Under the pieces are notes generated by a model. It saw only the letters and a program-made list of their open reading frames with translations, had not been told where the DNA came from and did not search any database. Shown here piece by piece: positions 1-9,352 of a stretch of 64,000 bases of DNA. The position numbers and the translations under genes are program-made. This DNA is from Umezawaea beigongshangensis (GTDB lineage: Bacteria > Actinomycetota > Actinomycetes > Mycobacteriales > Pseudonocardiaceae). How positions within the stretch are numbered: position 1 is the first letter of the stretch; each line of letters opens with the position of its first letter. Location: NCBI RefSeq assembly GCF_016464305.1, contig NZ_JAEIOJ010000001.1, positions 922,908 through 986,907 on the forward strand, given 5' to 3'.

Positions 1-239
1 GCGGTGCGCAGCACGAGGTCGGCCAGCTGCTGCGGGCGGTGGCGCTGGTAGGCGTCGTCGCTCAGGACCAGCGCCGTCAGCGTGCCGTGCGACCCGACGG
101 TCGCGGTGACCGCGCCGTCGGGGCTCGTCGCCGATCCGGACGCGGCGGCCAGGTCGCGCTGCACCGACGCGAGCTGCTCCCGGCTGCGGCGGTAGTCCGC
201 GAGCAGCTCTTCCACCTGGTCGTGGTGATCGGTCGTCAC
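1..239 (-). CDS. YbaB/EbfC-like nucleoid-associated protein, 3' end beyond window
   Basis: Only the N-terminal 79 codons are present; the gene runs off the left edge. The GTG start at 239 has a GGAG six bases upstream. The visible protein starts with an amphipathic charged helix (VEELLADYRRSREQL) followed by SPDGAVTATV and GTLTALVLSDDAY. That is the helix then strand-turn-strand pattern of YbaB/EbfC proteins, which are small dimers that bind DNA. In Pseudonocardiaceae, divergent YbaB paralogues often sit next to ESX-type secretion genes, and two further copies occur later in this window (49853 and 62144). The neighbour outside the window cannot be judged. The family call rests on fold pattern and context rather than a diagnostic residue. 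Confidence 0.6.
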   Translation of the reverse strand, partial: MTTDHHDQVEELLADYRRSREQLASVQRDLAAASGSATSPDGAVTATVGSHGTLTALVLSDDAYQRHRPQQLADLVLRT

Positions 240-328
240 GGTCACCTCCGGTCTCCCGTCGCCGGGCACGGTGTCGGTCGGGCGTTGGACGCCTCGGCGC
301 ACCGCCCGGTTCCCACGACTTCGCGGTG

Positions 329-1279
329 TCAGCCCGTCAGGGCCCGCACCACGCTGGACGAGCTGGGGCGGCCGAGCCGCTCGGCCATCCAGGCGCTCGT
401 CCTGGCCAGCCGGTCGAGGTCGACGCCGTGCCGCACGCCCAGTCCGTCGAGCATCCACACGAGGTCCTCGGTGGCGAGGTTGCCGGTCGCGGACCCCGCG
501 AACGGGCAGCCGCCGATCCCACCGGCCGACGAGTCGACCACGCGCACACCCGCCCGGAGCGCCGTGAGCGTGTTGGCCAGCGCCTGGCCGTAGGTGTCGT
601 GGAAGTGCACCGCCACCTGGTCCGGGCTCACCCCCGCCGCCCACAGGTCGCGCAGCAGCAGCGTCACCTGGCCCGGCGTGGCCACGCCGATCGTGTCACC
701 GAGGGAGATCTGCGAGCAGCCCATCTCCAGGAGCCTCGTCGCGGCGGCGATCACCTGCGGGCGCGGCACAGCGCCCTCCCACTGGTCGCCGAAGCACATG
801 GAGAGGTAGCCGCGCACGGCCAGGCCCTCCGTGCGGGCCCTGGTCACGACGGGGTCGAACATGACGAACTGCTCGTCCAGCGAGCGGTTGAGGTTGCGCC
901 GCGCGAACGTCTCCGTGGCGCTGGCGAAGATCGCCACGTGCTCGACGCCCGCGGCCAGCGCGCGGTCGAGGCCGCGCTCGTTCGGCACGAGCACCGGGTA
1001 GACCACGCCGGGACGCCGGGGCAGCCGGGCGAGCAGCTCGTCGGCGTCGGCGAGCTGCGGAACCCACTTCGGGTGCACGAAGCTGGTGGCCTCCAGGATC
1101 GTCAGCCCCGCGTCGGCGAGCCGGTCGAGGAGTTCGAGCTTGACCTCCACCGGCACGACGGACGACTCGTTCTGCAACCCGTCCCGCGCCCCCACCTCCC
1201 AGATCACGACGGACTCGGGCAGCCCCGACCCCGCGTCGTCCGGAACGACCTCGGGCAGTCCCGCCTCGCGCGCGCCCAC
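329..1279 (-). CDS. Hydroxymethylglutaryl-CoA lyase
   Basis: 316 residues, the normal size for bacterial HMG-CoA lyase, which cleaves 3-hydroxy-3-methylglutaryl-CoA to acetoacetate and acetyl-CoA in leucine catabolism. Family motifs are clear: VGARDGLQNE near the N-terminus (substrate-binding Arg, metal-binding Asp), FHDTYGQ with the metal-ligand histidines, GDTIGVATP, and GIGGCPFAGSATGN carrying the catalytic-loop cysteine. The fold is a TIM barrel of the HMGL-like family. The GTG start lies 3 bases after the stop of the PH-domain gene, so the two are probably co-transcribed. The opposite neighbour beyond 2.8 kb encodes an acyl-CoA carboxylase, which fits branched-chain or propionate metabolism. 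Homocitrate synthase and isopropylmalate synthase are unlikely given the cysteine loop. Confidence 0.9.
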   Translation of the reverse strand: MGAREAGLPEVVPDDAGSGLPESVVIWEVGARDGLQNESSVVPVEVKLELLDRLADAGLTILEATSFVHPKWVPQLADADELLARLPRRPGVVYPVLVPNERGLDRALAAGVEHVAIFASATETFARRNLNRSLDEQFVMFDPVVTRARTEGLAVRGYLSMCFGDQWEGAVPRPQVIAAATRLLEMGCSQISLGDTIGVATPGQVTLLLRDLWAAGVSPDQVAVHFHDTYGQALANTLTALRAGVRVVDSSAGGIGGCPFAGSATGNLATEDLVWMLDGLGVRHGVDLDRLARTSAWMAERLGRPSSSSVVRALTG

Positions 1280-1282
1280 CGG

Positions 1283-1819
1283 TCAGCGCCCCTGGAGGTG
1301 GAAGTCGTCGTCCGGGTTGTCGTTGACCTCCCGGTAGAGCAGCGAGTGCACGCGCTCCACCTGCGGGATGTCGTCGAACTCCAGCGGCTCGTCCGAGGCG
1401 GACTCGATGATCAGCGTGCCGCAGCCGACGACCCGGTCCACGATGCCGTGCTCGAAGCGGACGCTGTTGATCCGCGACAGCGGGATGTCCAGGCCGGTCC
1501 GCTTGATCACGCCCTCGCGGGCCATGACGCGGTCGCTGGTGACGATGAAGTGCGTGGTGCGCCAGCGGACCAGCGGCGCCAGGGTCAGCCAGCTCACCAG
1601 CAGGACGCCGACGACGGCGAGCGCGATCCAGGCGATCGGGGCCCAGGACTGGTCGCCGACGATCGAGGCCAGGAACACCCCGACCCCCACCACGACCAGG
1701 AAGGACACGATCGGCAGCAGCAGCATCTTCCAGTGCGGGTGCTTGTGGATCACCACGTGCTCGCTGGGACTGAGCAGGTCGTCGGGATAGGCCACGTGGT
1801 CCTCCGAGTCGCGCAGCAC
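1283..1819 (-). CDS. Bacterial PH-domain membrane protein
   Basis: 178-residue protein with a short cytoplasmic N-terminus, two adjacent hydrophobic segments (about residues 30-50 and 60-82), then a soluble beta-rich module. That module begins FIVTSDRVMAREGVIKRTGLDIPLSRINSV, a hallmark of the YdbT-type bacterial pleckstrin-homology domain (bPH2), shown here in fragments: the RINSV and GTLIIESAS strands are typical. Function is unknown; such proteins sit in the membrane and may scaffold lipid or protein contacts. Its place beside birA and accD matches Rv3278c in M. tuberculosis (recalled synteny). The GTG at 1819 was chosen because it leaves a short N-terminal tail before the first membrane helix. 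Confidence 0.75.
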   Translation of the reverse strand: MLRDSEDHVAYPDDLLSPSEHVVIHKHPHWKMLLLPIVSFLVVVGVGVFLASIVGDQSWAPIAWIALAVVGVLLVSWLTLAPLVRWRTTHFIVTSDRVMAREGVIKRTGLDIPLSRINSVRFEHGIVDRVVGCGTLIIESASDEPLEFDDIPQVERVHSLLYREVNDNPDDDFHLQGR

Positions 1820-1894
1820 CGTGCTGGGGTCCGATCACCGTACCCGTGCGGGGCGCGCGAGAAGGCCAGGTCGCCGCGCCGCGCCGCGCACGTC

Positions 1895-2704
1895 TCAGGC
1901 GGAGCGCACGTGCACGACGTCGCCCGCCGACACCGGGTGGTGCGCGCCGTCGTCGGTCCGCACCACGAGCGTGCCGTCGATCCCCAGGTGCGCGCCGGTA
2001 CCGACCAGCGGCGGACGCCCGGTCAGCTCGACGCGAACGCGGCTGCCGATCGTGGCGCAGCGGGTGAGGTACTCCTCGTGCAGGCCGGTGACGTGCGGGT
2101 CGCCGCCCGCGTCGCGCCAGGCGCGCTCGACGTCGGCGAGTTCGAGCAGCAGCCGCGCCGCCAGCTCGGTGCGGTCCAGCACGGTCGCGCCCGCGTCGGC
2201 CAGCGAGGTCGGCAGCAGGCCGCCCGGCGCCGGCTGCACGCCGTCCGGCAGCGGGGCGACGTTGAGGCCCGTCCCCAGGACGACGGCGTCGCCGACGACC
2301 TCGGCGAGGACACCGGCGCCCTTGCCCCGGCCGGGGCCGAGCAGGAGGTCGTTGGGCCACTTGAGCACGGCCTCGACGCCCACCGAGTCGGCCAGTCGGG
2401 CCAGGGCGATCCCGGCGAGCAGCGTCAGCCAGGACAGCCGGTCCGCCGGGACACCGGCCGGGCGGAGCAGCACGCTGACGTAGAGGCCGCTGCCGGGCGG
2501 TGAGACCCAGCCGCGCCCGCGCCGACCGCGGCCGGCGGTCTGCTCGTCGGCGACGAGGACCGTGCGGTCGGCGGCTCCCGCGGTCGCCGCGGCGGTCAGG
2601 TCGGCGTTGGTGGACGCCGTGCTCGCCACGACCTCCAGCGCGTCGTAGGGCCCGGCGGGGGCGACGAGCCTCTCCCGCAGCGCGGCCGCGTCGATCTCGC
2701 TCAC
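1895..2704 (-). CDS. birA: Biotin--[acetyl-CoA-carboxylase] ligase
   Basis: 269 residues. Biotin protein ligase attaches biotin to the lysine of carboxylase carrier domains, here most likely the alpha subunit at 7562. Motifs: STNADLT near residue 35, the biotinyl-AMP loop [19 protein letters not shown], and KWPNDLLL. The C-terminal SH3-like domain ends in GDVVHVRSA. There is no N-terminal helix-turn-helix, so this is a monofunctional ligase, not a BirA repressor. The reading frame stays open further upstream, but GTG 2704 is chosen because the ligase domain starts there and a TACCCT -10 box (2716-2711) ends six bases before it, implying a leaderless mRNA. It diverges from the carboxylase beta gene. 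Confidence 0.92.
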   Translation of the reverse strand: MSEIDAAALRERLVAPAGPYDALEVVASTASTNADLTAAATAGAADRTVLVADEQTAGRGRRGRGWVSPPGSGLYVSVLLRPAGVPADRLSWLTLLAGIALARLADSVGVEAVLKWPNDLLLGPGRGKGAGVLAEVVGDAVVLGTGLNVAPLPDGVQPAPGGLLPTSLADAGATVLDRTELAARLLLELADVERAWRDAGGDPHVTGLHEEYLTRCATIGSRVRVELTGRPPLVGTGAHLGIDGTLVVRTDDGAHHPVSAGDVVHVRSA

Positions 2705-2710
2705 CGCCCC

Positions 2711-2716
2711 AGGGTA
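2711..2716 (-). promoter_or_regulatory. -10 box for birA (leaderless)
   Basis: TACCCT matches the actinobacterial TANNNT consensus. Six bases separate it from GTG 2704, so transcription should start at or next to the start codon. No convincing -35 was found. Confidence 0.5.
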
Positions 2717-2848
2717 GTGGTGGTACCCGCACCCCCGCGCGGTCGGAGCGGGACTCGAAGGGGTGCGGGTCCGCGGACCAGCCTGCAACCTCCAGCGCGG
2801 TGGAGGTCAACCCGGTCACAGTGACGTGTACCACCGGTGTCGGCTCGC

Positions 2849-2854
2849 TATGGT
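2849..2854 (+). promoter_or_regulatory. -10 box for the carboxylase beta gene (leaderless)
   Basis: TATGGT ends 8 bases before ATG 2863 and there is no Shine-Dalgarno sequence, so this decides the start in favour of ATG 2863. The divergent birA and carboxylase promoters share a 158-bp region. Confidence 0.5.
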
Positions 2855-2862
2855 GCCCGGTC

Positions 2863-4488
2863 ATGAGCAGTGCGACCGCGCCGACCGGCGACGAGCCCGA
2901 CCTCCGCACCACGGCGGGCAAGCTCGCCGACCTGCACCGGCGCAACGACGAGGCCGTCCACGCCGGGTCGGCCCGGATGGTGGAGAAGCAGCACGCCAGG
3001 GGCAAGAGGACCGCGCGCGAGCGGATCGAGCTGCTGCTCGACCCCGGCTCCTTCGTGGAGCTGGACGAACTGGCGCGGCACCGCTCGACGAACTTCGGCC
3101 AGGAGCGCAACCGGCCCTACGGCGACGGCGTCGTGACCGGCTACGGCACCGTGGACGGTCGGCCGATCTGCGTGTTCAGCCAGGACGTGACGGTCTTCGG
3201 CGGCTCGCTCGGCGAGGTCTACGGCGAGAAGATCGTCAAGGTCATGGACCTGGCCATCAAGACGGGTCGCCCGATCGTGGGAATCAACGAGGGCGGTGGC
3301 GCCCGCATCCAGGAGGGCGTCGTCTCGCTCGGCCTGTACGGCGAGATCTTCCGCCGCAACGTGCGGGCGTCGGGCGTGATCCCGCAGATCTCGCTGATCA
3401 TGGGCGCGAACGCGGGCGGCCACGTGTACTCGCCCGCGCTGACCGACTTCGTGGTGATGGTCGACCAGACCTCCCACATGTTCATCACCGGCCCGGACGT
3501 GATCAAGACCGTGACGGGCGAGGACGTCGGCTTCGAGGAGCTGGGCGGCGGTCGCACGCACAACACGAAGTCCGGCAACGCGCACTACCTCGGCAGCGAC
3601 GAGGAGGACGCCGTCTCCTACGTGAAGGAGCTGCTGTCCCACCTCCCGGCCAACAACCTGTCCACGCCGCCGGTGTTCGACGCGCCGGAGCGGGGCGGGT
3701 CGGTCGAGGACTCGGTGACCGACCTCGACCGCGAGCTGGACACGCTGGTCCCCGACTCGGCGAACCAGCCGTACGACATGCACGAGGTGCTGACCCGCGT
3801 GCTCGACGACGGCGAGTTCCTGGAGGTCCAGGAGCTGTTCGCGCCGAACATCCTCGTCGGCTTCGGCCGGGTGGACGGGCACTCCGTGGGCGTCGTGGCG
3901 AACCAGCCGACGCAGTTCGCCGGGTGCCTCGACATCGACGCCAGCGAGAAGGCCGCCCGGTTCGTGCGGACCTGCGACGCGTTCAACCTGCCGGTGCTGA
4001 CGTTCGTGGACGTGCCCGGCTTCCTGCCGGGCACCGACCAGGAGTGGAACGGCATCATCCGCCGCGGCGCGAAGCTGATCTACGCCTACGCCGAGGCGAC
4101 CGTCCCGCTGGTCACGGTGATCACCCGCAAGGCGTACGGCGGCGCGTACGACGTGATGGGGTCCAAGCACCTCGGCGCGGACATCAACCTGGCGTGGCCG
4201 ACGGCCCAGATCGCCGTCATGGGCGCGCAGGGCGCGGCGAACATCGTGCACCGCAAGACGCTGGCGACCGCGGCCGGTTCGGGCGAGGACGTGGACGCGC
4301 TGCGCTCCCGGCTCCAGCAGGAGTACGAGGAGGCGCTGTGCAACCCGTACGTGGCCGCCGAGCGCGGCTACGTCGACTCGGTGATCCCGCCGTCGTACAC
4401 CAGGACGTACGTGGCGCGGTCGCTGGCGGTGCTGCGCGACAAGCGCGAGCAGCTGCCGCCCAAGAAGCACGGGAACATCCCGCTGTGA
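2863..4488 (+). CDS. accD5: Acyl-CoA (propionyl-CoA) carboxylase, carboxyltransferase beta subunit
   Basis: 541 residues, the usual length. The beta subunit moves the carboxyl group from carboxybiotin to propionyl-CoA (or another acyl-CoA), giving methylmalonyl-CoA. Two crotonase-like halves are visible: the N-terminal half has GARIQEGV and the oxyanion glycines of [13 protein letters not shown]; the C-terminal half has [21 protein letters not shown] and [11 protein letters not shown]. It overlaps the epsilon-subunit gene by 4 bases and is followed later by the alpha subunit at 7562. This is the accD5-accE5-maf-accA3 order of mycobacteria (recalled). Substrate preference for propionyl-CoA is inferred from family and from the methylmalonyl-CoA mutase genes further on. 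Confidence 0.92.
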   Translation: MSSATAPTGDEPDLRTTAGKLADLHRRNDEAVHAGSARMVEKQHARGKRTARERIELLLDPGSFVELDELARHRSTNFGQERNRPYGDGVVTGYGTVDGRPICVFSQDVTVFGGSLGEVYGEKIVKVMDLAIKTGRPIVGINEGGGARIQEGVVSLGLYGEIFRRNVRASGVIPQISLIMGANAGGHVYSPALTDFVVMVDQTSHMFITGPDVIKTVTGEDVGFEELGGGRTHNTKSGNAHYLGSDEEDAVSYVKELLSHLPANNLSTPPVFDAPERGGSVEDSVTDLDRELDTLVPDSANQPYDMHEVLTRVLDDGEFLEVQELFAPNILVGFGRVDGHSVGVVANQPTQFAGCLDIDASEKAARFVRTCDAFNLPVLTFVDVPGFLPGTDQEWNGIIRRGAKLIYAYAEATVPLVTVITRKAYGGAYDVMGSKHLGADINLAWPTAQIAVMGAQGAANIVHRKTLATAAGSGEDVDALRSRLQQEYEEALCNPYVAAERGYVDSVIPPSYTRTYVARSLAVLRDKREQLPPKKHGNIPL

Positions 4489-4697
4489 GCGCGGGTCCCC
4501 CGCTGCGGGTGGTGCGCGGCACGCCGGACGACGCGGAGCTGGCCGCGCTGACGGTCGTCGTGGCCGCGCTGGCGTCGGCGCCCCCGGAGAAGCCGGTCGA
4601 CGCGCCGCGCTCGGCGTGGAGCGACCCCGGCCGCCGGATGCGCACGCCCCCGCGGCCCGGTCCCGGCGCCTGGCGGGCCTCCGCCCTGCCGTCGTGA
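4485..4697 (+). CDS. accE5: Acyl-CoA carboxylase epsilon subunit
   Basis: 70 residues. Its GTG overlaps the TGA of the beta gene (GTGA), so translation is coupled. The epsilon subunit is an actinobacterial speciality that helps the alpha and beta subunits assemble and raises activity. The sequence begins [21 protein letters not shown], shown in parts: LRVVRG then the helix [13 protein letters not shown]. It ends with the conserved aromatic stretch [11 protein letters not shown] and a tail with GAWRASALP. These are the ACC_epsilon family pattern. The middle of the family is variable, so identification depends on the N-terminal VVRG-x-PDD-E motif, the C-terminal tryptophans and the position directly after accD. 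Confidence 0.88.
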   Translation: MSAGPPLRVVRGTPDDAELAALTVVVAALASAPPEKPVDAPRSAWSDPGRRMRTPPRPGPGAWRASALPS

Positions 4698-4712
4698 CGT
4701 CCGCTCGCCGCC

Positions 4713-5180
4713 TCAGCAGTCCACGCGACGGCTGCTGACCTCGGCGTTGCCGCGGACCATCACCTCGCGGCAGCGCTGCCCGTCCCCCTGCACGCGGAAC
4801 CTGATCCGCATCAGGACGCTCCCGTCGGTGCTGCCCGCATCGCGCACGTCGGCCGACAGCACCTCGACCTCGCCGGTGACGCCCAGCGCCTCCGGCACCT
4901 CCGCGAGGCCGGCCGCCGTGCGCGCGGTCGACTCGACGGCGGCCATGAGCCGGTCCTCCGCCTCGTCGGCCGCGCTCGCGATCGGCCAGAACGCCAGGCC
5001 GTAGCCGACCGGGTCGGTGGCGGCCACCCGCGCCGTGACGAACGCGCAGCCCAGGACGGCGGCCGACGCCGCGAGGACGGCCGGCCAGCGCCGCCGCGCT
5101 CGCCCGCTCCGCGGTTCCGCGGTGATCAGTGCCCTGCGCTCCACGTCCTCGATGGTCGGTCGCGCGGCGCGCGCGGACAT
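4713..5180 (-). CDS. Small membrane-anchored protein of unknown function
   Basis: 155 residues, start ATG 5180. A basic cytoplasmic stretch (residues 1-32) precedes one hydrophobic segment (AVLAASAAVLGCAFVTARVAA, residues about 35-55, here quoted only to show character). The rest should lie outside the membrane and contains a helix-rich part with DEAEDRLMAAVESTARTAAG and a beta-rich tail with two cysteines (QRC, VDC-stop) that could form a disulfide. The reading frame continues upstream to 5561, but that extension overlaps the Maf gene antisense and has no plausible start signal. Mce-associated proteins share the same outline of one N-terminal helix and a short outside domain, but there are no mce genes here and I do not assign it. 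Confidence 0.6.
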   Translation of the reverse strand: MSARAARPTIEDVERRALITAEPRSGRARRRWPAVLAASAAVLGCAFVTARVAATDPVGYGLAFWPIASAADEAEDRLMAAVESTARTAAGLAEVPEALGVTGEVEVLSADVRDAGSTDGSVLMRIRFRVQGDGQRCREVMVRGNAEVSSRRVDC

Positions 5181-5229
5181 CGGTAGTTCTACGCGACCGG
5201 CGCTCCGACGGTCTGCCAGACTCGGCCGC

Positions 5230-5844
5230 GTGCGCCTCGTCCTCGCCTCCGCGTCCCCCGCCCGGCTGTCCGTCCTGCGTGCCGCGGGCGTCGAACCCGT
5301 CGTGCGGATCTCCGGCGTCGACGAGGACGCGGTAGCCGCCGCGCTGGTCGACCCGACGCCCGGCGACCTGGTGACGGCGCTGGCCGTGGCCAAGGCGGAG
5401 GCCGTGCTGGACGCCGTCGCCGCCGAGCACCCCGACTCGGTGATCGTCGGCTGCGACTCGATGCTCGCCATCGGCGGCGAGGTCGTGGGCAAGCCGCACA
5501 CCCCGGAGGCGGCGCGGGAGCGCTGGCGGCGCATGGCGGGCCGCAGCGGCACCCTGCTCACCGGTCACGCCGTGCTGCGGCTGACCGGCGGCGAGGTCGT
5601 GGCGCGGGCCTCGGGCAGCGAGCCGACCACGGTCCGGTTCGGCAGCCCGACCGAGGAGGAGGTCGAGGCCTACGTCGCCACGGGTGAGCCGCTGGCCGTC
5701 GCCGGGGGCTTCACGCTGGACGGCCTGGGCGGCTGGTTCGTCGACGGAATCGACGGCGATCCCTCCAGCGTGATCGGCATCAGCCTGCCCCTGACGCGGA
5801 AGCTGCTGCAGGTCGTCGGCCTGGGAGTTCCCACCTTCTGGTAG
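5230..5844 (+). CDS. maf: Maf-like nucleoside triphosphate pyrophosphatase
   Basis: 204 residues. Maf proteins hydrolyse non-canonical or pyrimidine nucleoside triphosphates to monophosphates, a house-cleaning role sometimes linked to septum formation. Motifs: LASASPARL at the N-terminus (phosphate-binding loop), the catalytic Asp in VGCDSM, GKPHTPEAA, TLLTGHAV, and GGFTLDGLGG near the end. The canonical D-T-V segment is D-S-M here, a mild variation. GTG 5230 is chosen because the family starts right at the LVLASASP strand. It follows the carboxylase beta/epsilon genes, as in mycobacteria. Confidence 0.9.
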   Translation: MRLVLASASPARLSVLRAAGVEPVVRISGVDEDAVAAALVDPTPGDLVTALAVAKAEAVLDAVAAEHPDSVIVGCDSMLAIGGEVVGKPHTPEAARERWRRMAGRSGTLLTGHAVLRLTGGEVVARASGSEPTTVRFGSPTEEEVEAYVATGEPLAVAGGFTLDGLGGWFVDGIDGDPSSVIGISLPLTRKLLQVVGLGVPTFW

Positions 5845-5858
5845 CCGTTGTCACACTT

Positions 5859-6036
5859 CGCCCACCGGGGGAAGATTCACCTCCCGCGGGTCGTTCCCGC
5901 AGGAGATGAACACGACTTCGGGGGTGGGGGCGTTGCTGCTGACACGCCGTCTCCACATCGACCTGGGACGACGCACGAGTGCGAGCTGTCGGGGCTGAGG
6001 ACGACCTCAGTCCCCGTTTCCGCTCACACGCAGGAG
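5859..6036 (+). ncRNA. Possible structured 5' leader of the symporter gene
   Basis: Between maf and the symporter gene there are about 200 bases with two hairpins in the plus-strand RNA. One is 5881-5905 (4 + 5 pairs around one mismatch, 5-base loop). The other is 5992-6015 (10 pairs with one G-U, 4-base loop ACGA) and ends 15 bases before the CAGGAG ribosome site. An imperfect longer pairing, 5859-5866 with 5923-5932, would enclose the first hairpin. No known riboswitch class could be matched. The second hairpin could act as a terminator, attenuator or simple leader. Confidence 0.3.
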
Positions 6037-6041
6037 AAGTC

Positions 6042-7388
6042 GTGTCGTTCGTCCGCACCTACACCAAGCCGAAGGTCTTCGGCACCGCGGTGGTGGCCGC
6101 ACTCGTCCTCGGCGCCCTGGCGGGCCACCTCGCCAAGCGGACCGAACAGCAGTGGCTCATCACCACCCTGGAGAAGCTCGGTGACGTCTTCACCAGCTTG
6201 CTCCAGTTCACCGTCATCCCGCTCGTGTTCACCGCGATCGTCGTGGGCATCACGAGCCTGCGCCACCTCGGCGGAGCCCGCACCGCGGCCCGGCTCGGCG
6301 GCAAGACCCTCCTGTGGTTCGCCACGACGTCGCTGATCGCCGTCCTCATCGGCATCGGCGTCGCCTCGATCGTGAAGCCCGGTGACGGCGTGCGCGTCAC
6401 CCCGTCCGAGGCCGCCGTCGAGAAGCTCGCCGCGCGCGACCAGGGCTCGTGGCAGGCGCTGCTCGACGGCCTGATCCCGACCAACCTGTTCAGCGCGTTC
6501 AGCGAGGGCGAGATCCTCCAGGTCGTCTTCATCGCCCTGCTCATCGGCCTGGCCGCCTACGCCCTCGGCGAGAAGGCCACCCCGTTCGTCGCCCTCACCC
6601 GGTCGGCGTTCGACCTGATCCAGAAGGTCGTCAGCTGGATCGTGCTGCTCGCGCCGCTCGGCGTGTTCGGCCTGATCGGCACCGCGTTCGCCACCTACGG
6701 CAACGACTTCGTGCGCCCGCTGTTCTCGCTGATCGCGAGCGTCTACGCCGGTGCCCTGCTCGTGCTGTTCGTCGTCTACCCGGTGCTGCTGCGCTTCGTC
6801 GGCAAGGTCAGCCCGGTGGTGTTCTTCCGCAAGGCGTGGACGGCGATCCAGTTCGCGTTCGTGTCCCGCTCCTCCGGCGCGACGCTGCCGCTGAGCCGCC
6901 AGACCGCCGTGAACCTGGGCGTCGACCCCGGCTACGCGAGCTTCGCCGTGCCGCTGGGCACGACCACCAAGATGGACGGCTGCGCCGCGGTCTACCCCGC
7001 CGTCGCCACGATCTTCATCGCGAACCTCTTCGGCATCGACCTCGGCGTGTGGCAGTACGTGGGCATCGTCGCGGTCTCCGTGTTCGGCGCGCTCGCCACG
7101 GCGGGCACCACGGGCTGGTTCACGATGCTGACCCTCACGCTGTCCGTCGTCGGCCTCCCGCCCGAGGTCATCGCGACCGGCGTCGCCGTGGTCTACGCCA
7201 TCGACCCGATCCTCGACATGGTGCGCACGGCCACCAACGTCGCGGGCCAGATCACCGTCCCGGTGCTCGTGGCGCGCGGTGAGGGCCTGCTGGACGACGA
7301 GGTGCTCAACACGCCGAGCGCCCCGCCGCTGCTGGAGGGCGACACCGACCGGCCCGTGACGCGGGACCGCGAGGTCGTCCCCGCCTGA
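6042..7388 (+). CDS. Sodium/proton-dicarboxylate (glutamate) symporter, DAACS family
   Basis: 448 residues, typical for GltP/DctA-type carriers that take up C4-dicarboxylates, glutamate or aspartate with cations. It has about eight membrane segments and two re-entrant loops. The first re-entrant hairpin carries the serine-rich signature VSRSSGATLPLS, the NMDGT-like motif appears as TTKMDGCAAVYP, and the second hairpin is GTTGWFTM followed by AIDPILDMVRTATNV with the substrate-binding Asp, Arg and Asn residues. GTG 6042 follows CAGGAG by 5 bases. A strong terminator ends the unit at 7398-7445. Glutamate versus dicarboxylate specificity cannot be settled from these motifs alone. Confidence 0.88.
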   Translation: MSFVRTYTKPKVFGTAVVAALVLGALAGHLAKRTEQQWLITTLEKLGDVFTSLLQFTVIPLVFTAIVVGITSLRHLGGARTAARLGGKTLLWFATTSLIAVLIGIGVASIVKPGDGVRVTPSEAAVEKLAARDQGSWQALLDGLIPTNLFSAFSEGEILQVVFIALLIGLAAYALGEKATPFVALTRSAFDLIQKVVSWIVLLAPLGVFGLIGTAFATYGNDFVRPLFSLIASVYAGALLVLFVVYPVLLRFVGKVSPVVFFRKAWTAIQFAFVSRSSGATLPLSRQTAVNLGVDPGYASFAVPLGTTTKMDGCAAVYPAVATIFIANLFGIDLGVWQYVGIVAVSVFGALATAGTTGWFTMLTLTLSVVGLPPEVIATGVAVVYAIDPILDMVRTATNVAGQITVPVLVARGEGLLDDEVLNTPSAPPLLEGDTDRPVTRDREVVPA

Positions 7389-7397
7389 CCGAGCTGT

Positions 7398-7445
7398 GAC
7401 GAGGGCCACCTCGGCGTCGTGATCGACGCCGAGGTGGCCCTCGTC
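7398..7445 (+). terminator. Hairpin terminator after the symporter gene
   Basis: Perfect 22-bp inverted repeat (7398-7419 with 7424-7445) around a 4-base loop, starting 9 bases after the symporter stop. There is no long T tract, as usual in actinobacteria. Confidence 0.85.
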
Positions 7446-7561
7446 GTACCGGCGTCGTGGAGTGAGCTTGCTCTCGATCCCCGACCAGCGGACTTGTCAC
7501 TAAACTCGCTCCCCAAGCTCACCCCACAGCGTTGTCAGGGTCGCTCAGGAGGTAGGACGTC

Positions 7562-9331
7562 GTGTCGCTGCGCAAGGTCCTCGTCGCCAACCGCGGCGAG
7601 ATCGCCGTCCGGATCGTCCGCGCCTGCCGAGACGCGGGGCTGGCCAGCGTCGCCGTCTACGCCGACCCGGACCGGGACGCGCCCTTCGTGCGGCTCGCCG
7701 ACGAGGCGTTCGCCCTCGGGGGCTCCACGGCGGCCGAGAGCTACCTGTCGGTGGACAAGCTGCTCGACGTCGCGGACCGCTCCGGCGCCGACTCCGTGCA
7801 CCCCGGCTACGGCTTCCTCTCCGAGAACGCCGAGTTCGCGCAGGCCGTGATCGACGCGGGGCTCACCTGGATCGGCCCGTCGCCGCAGGCCATCCGCGAC
7901 CTCGGCGACAAGGTCACCGCCCGGCACATCGCGACGCGGGCGGGCGCTCCGCTGGTCCCCGGCACGAAGGACCCGGTGTCCGGGCCGGACGAGATCGTCG
8001 CGTTCGCCCGGGAGCACGGCCTGCCCGTGGCCATCAAGGCCGCGTTCGGCGGCGGTGGCCGCGGCCTCAAGGTCGCCCGCACGGAGGAGGAGATCCCCGA
8101 GCTGTTCGACAGCGCCGTCCGCGAGGCCGTCGCCGCCTTCGGCCGCGGCGAGTGCTTCGTCGAGCGCTACCTGGACAAGCCGCGGCACGTCGAGGCGCAG
8201 GTCCTCGCCGACCAGCACGGCAACGTGATCGTCGTCGGCACCCGCGACTGCTCGTTGCAGCGCCGCCACCAGAAGCTCGTCGAGGAGGCGCCGGCGCCGT
8301 TCCTGTCCGAGGAGCAGCGGGCCGCCGTCCACACCTCGGCCCGCGCCATCTGCCGCGAGGCCGGGTACCACGGCGCCGGGACCGTCGAGTACCTCGTCGC
8401 CGCCGACGGCACGATCTCGTTCCTGGAGGTCAACACGCGCCTGCAGGTCGAGCACCCGGTCAGCGAGGAGACCACCGGCCTCGACCTGGTGCGCGAGCAG
8501 TTCCGCATCGCCGCCGGGGAGGAGCTGCGCTTCGACGCCGACCCCGCGCCCCGCGCCCACTCCATCGAGTTCCGGATCAACGGCGAGGACGCGGGCCGCA
8601 ACTTCCTGCCCGCCCCCGGCACCGTCACGACGTTCACCGCGCCCGCCGGTCCCGGCGTGCGGGTGGACGCGGGCGTCGAGTCCGGCAGCGTCGTCGGCGG
8701 CCAGTTCGACTCCCTGCTCGCCAAGCTGATCGTCACCGGCGAGGACCGCGCGCAGGCGCTGGAGCGGGCCCGCCGCGCCCTGGACGAGATGGTCGTCGAG
8801 GGCATGGCCACCGTGCTGCCGTTCCACCGCGCGATCGTGCGCGACCCCGCGTTCGTGGCCGAGAAGCCCGAGGGCTTCACCGTGCACACCCGGTGGATCG
8901 AGACCGAGTTCGACAACACGATCGAGCCGTTCACCGGCGGCGCGGAGACGCCGCCGGACGAGGAGCGGCAGACCGTCGTGGTCGAGGTCGGCGGACGCCG
9001 CCTGGAGGTGTCGCTGCCCGGTGACCTGGCCGTCACCGGTGGCGGCGGTGGTGCCGCGAGGGCCGCGGTGAAGCCCAAGCGCGCCAGGAGCGGCGGGGGT
9101 GGCGCCGCCGCCTCCGGCGACGCCGTGACCGCGCCCATGCAGGGCACCGTCGTCAAGGTCGTGGTCGAGGACGGCCAGACGGTCCGGGCGGGCGACCTCG
9201 TGGTCGTGCTGGAGGCCATGAAGATGGAGAACCCGGTGACCGCGCACAAGTCCGGCACGGTGACCGGCCTGACCGCCGCGCCCGGCACCTCGGTCACGCA
9301 GGGCTCGGTGCTGTGCGAGTTGAAGGACTGA
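7562..9331 (+). CDS. accA3: Acyl-CoA carboxylase alpha subunit (biotin carboxylase + biotin carrier)
   Basis: 589 residues. It carboxylates its own biotin using bicarbonate and ATP and feeds the beta subunit. The N-terminal biotin carboxylase domain starts [21 protein letters not shown]-grasp motifs are [12 protein letters not shown] and the active-site segment [15 protein letters not shown] linker rich in Gly and Ala (about residues 495-520) leads to the carrier domain with the biotin-accepting lysine K554 in EAMKMEN. GTG 7562 lies 9 bases after AGGAGG. It is the alpha subunit likely shared by several beta subunits, as with AccA3 in mycobacteria. Biotinylation would need the birA product at 1895. 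Confidence 0.94.
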   Translation: MSLRKVLVANRGEIAVRIVRACRDAGLASVAVYADPDRDAPFVRLADEAFALGGSTAAESYLSVDKLLDVADRSGADSVHPGYGFLSENAEFAQAVIDAGLTWIGPSPQAIRDLGDKVTARHIATRAGAPLVPGTKDPVSGPDEIVAFAREHGLPVAIKAAFGGGGRGLKVARTEEEIPELFDSAVREAVAAFGRGECFVERYLDKPRHVEAQVLADQHGNVIVVGTRDCSLQRRHQKLVEEAPAPFLSEEQRAAVHTSARAICREAGYHGAGTVEYLVAADGTISFLEVNTRLQVEHPVSEETTGLDLVREQFRIAAGEELRFDADPAPRAHSIEFRINGEDAGRNFLPAPGTVTTFTAPAGPGVRVDAGVESGSVVGGQFDSLLAKLIVTGEDRAQALERARRALDEMVVEGMATVLPFHRAIVRDPAFVAEKPEGFTVHTRWIETEFDNTIEPFTGGAETPPDEERQTVVVEVGGRRLEVSLPGDLAVTGGGGGAARAAVKPKRARSGGGGAAASGDAVTAPMQGTVVKVVVEDGQTVRAGDLVVVLEAMKMENPVTAHKSGTVTGLTAAPGTSVTQGSVLCELKD

Positions 9332-9340
9332 TCAGCGCCG

Positions 9341-9346
9341 TAGCAT
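9341..9346 (+). promoter_or_regulatory. -10 box for the DUF1707 gene at 9353 (leaderless)
   Basis: TAGCAT sits six bases before GTG 9353 and just after the stop of the alpha-subunit gene; no Shine-Dalgarno sequence is present. Confidence 0.5.
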
Positions 9347-9352
9347 GGGGAC

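Noticed and set aside
326..2503. 725-codon plus-strand ORF over HMG-CoA lyase, the PH-domain gene and birA
   Set aside because: Arg/His/Gly-rich translation with no domain; it is the shadow of three well-supported minus-strand genes in GC-rich DNA.
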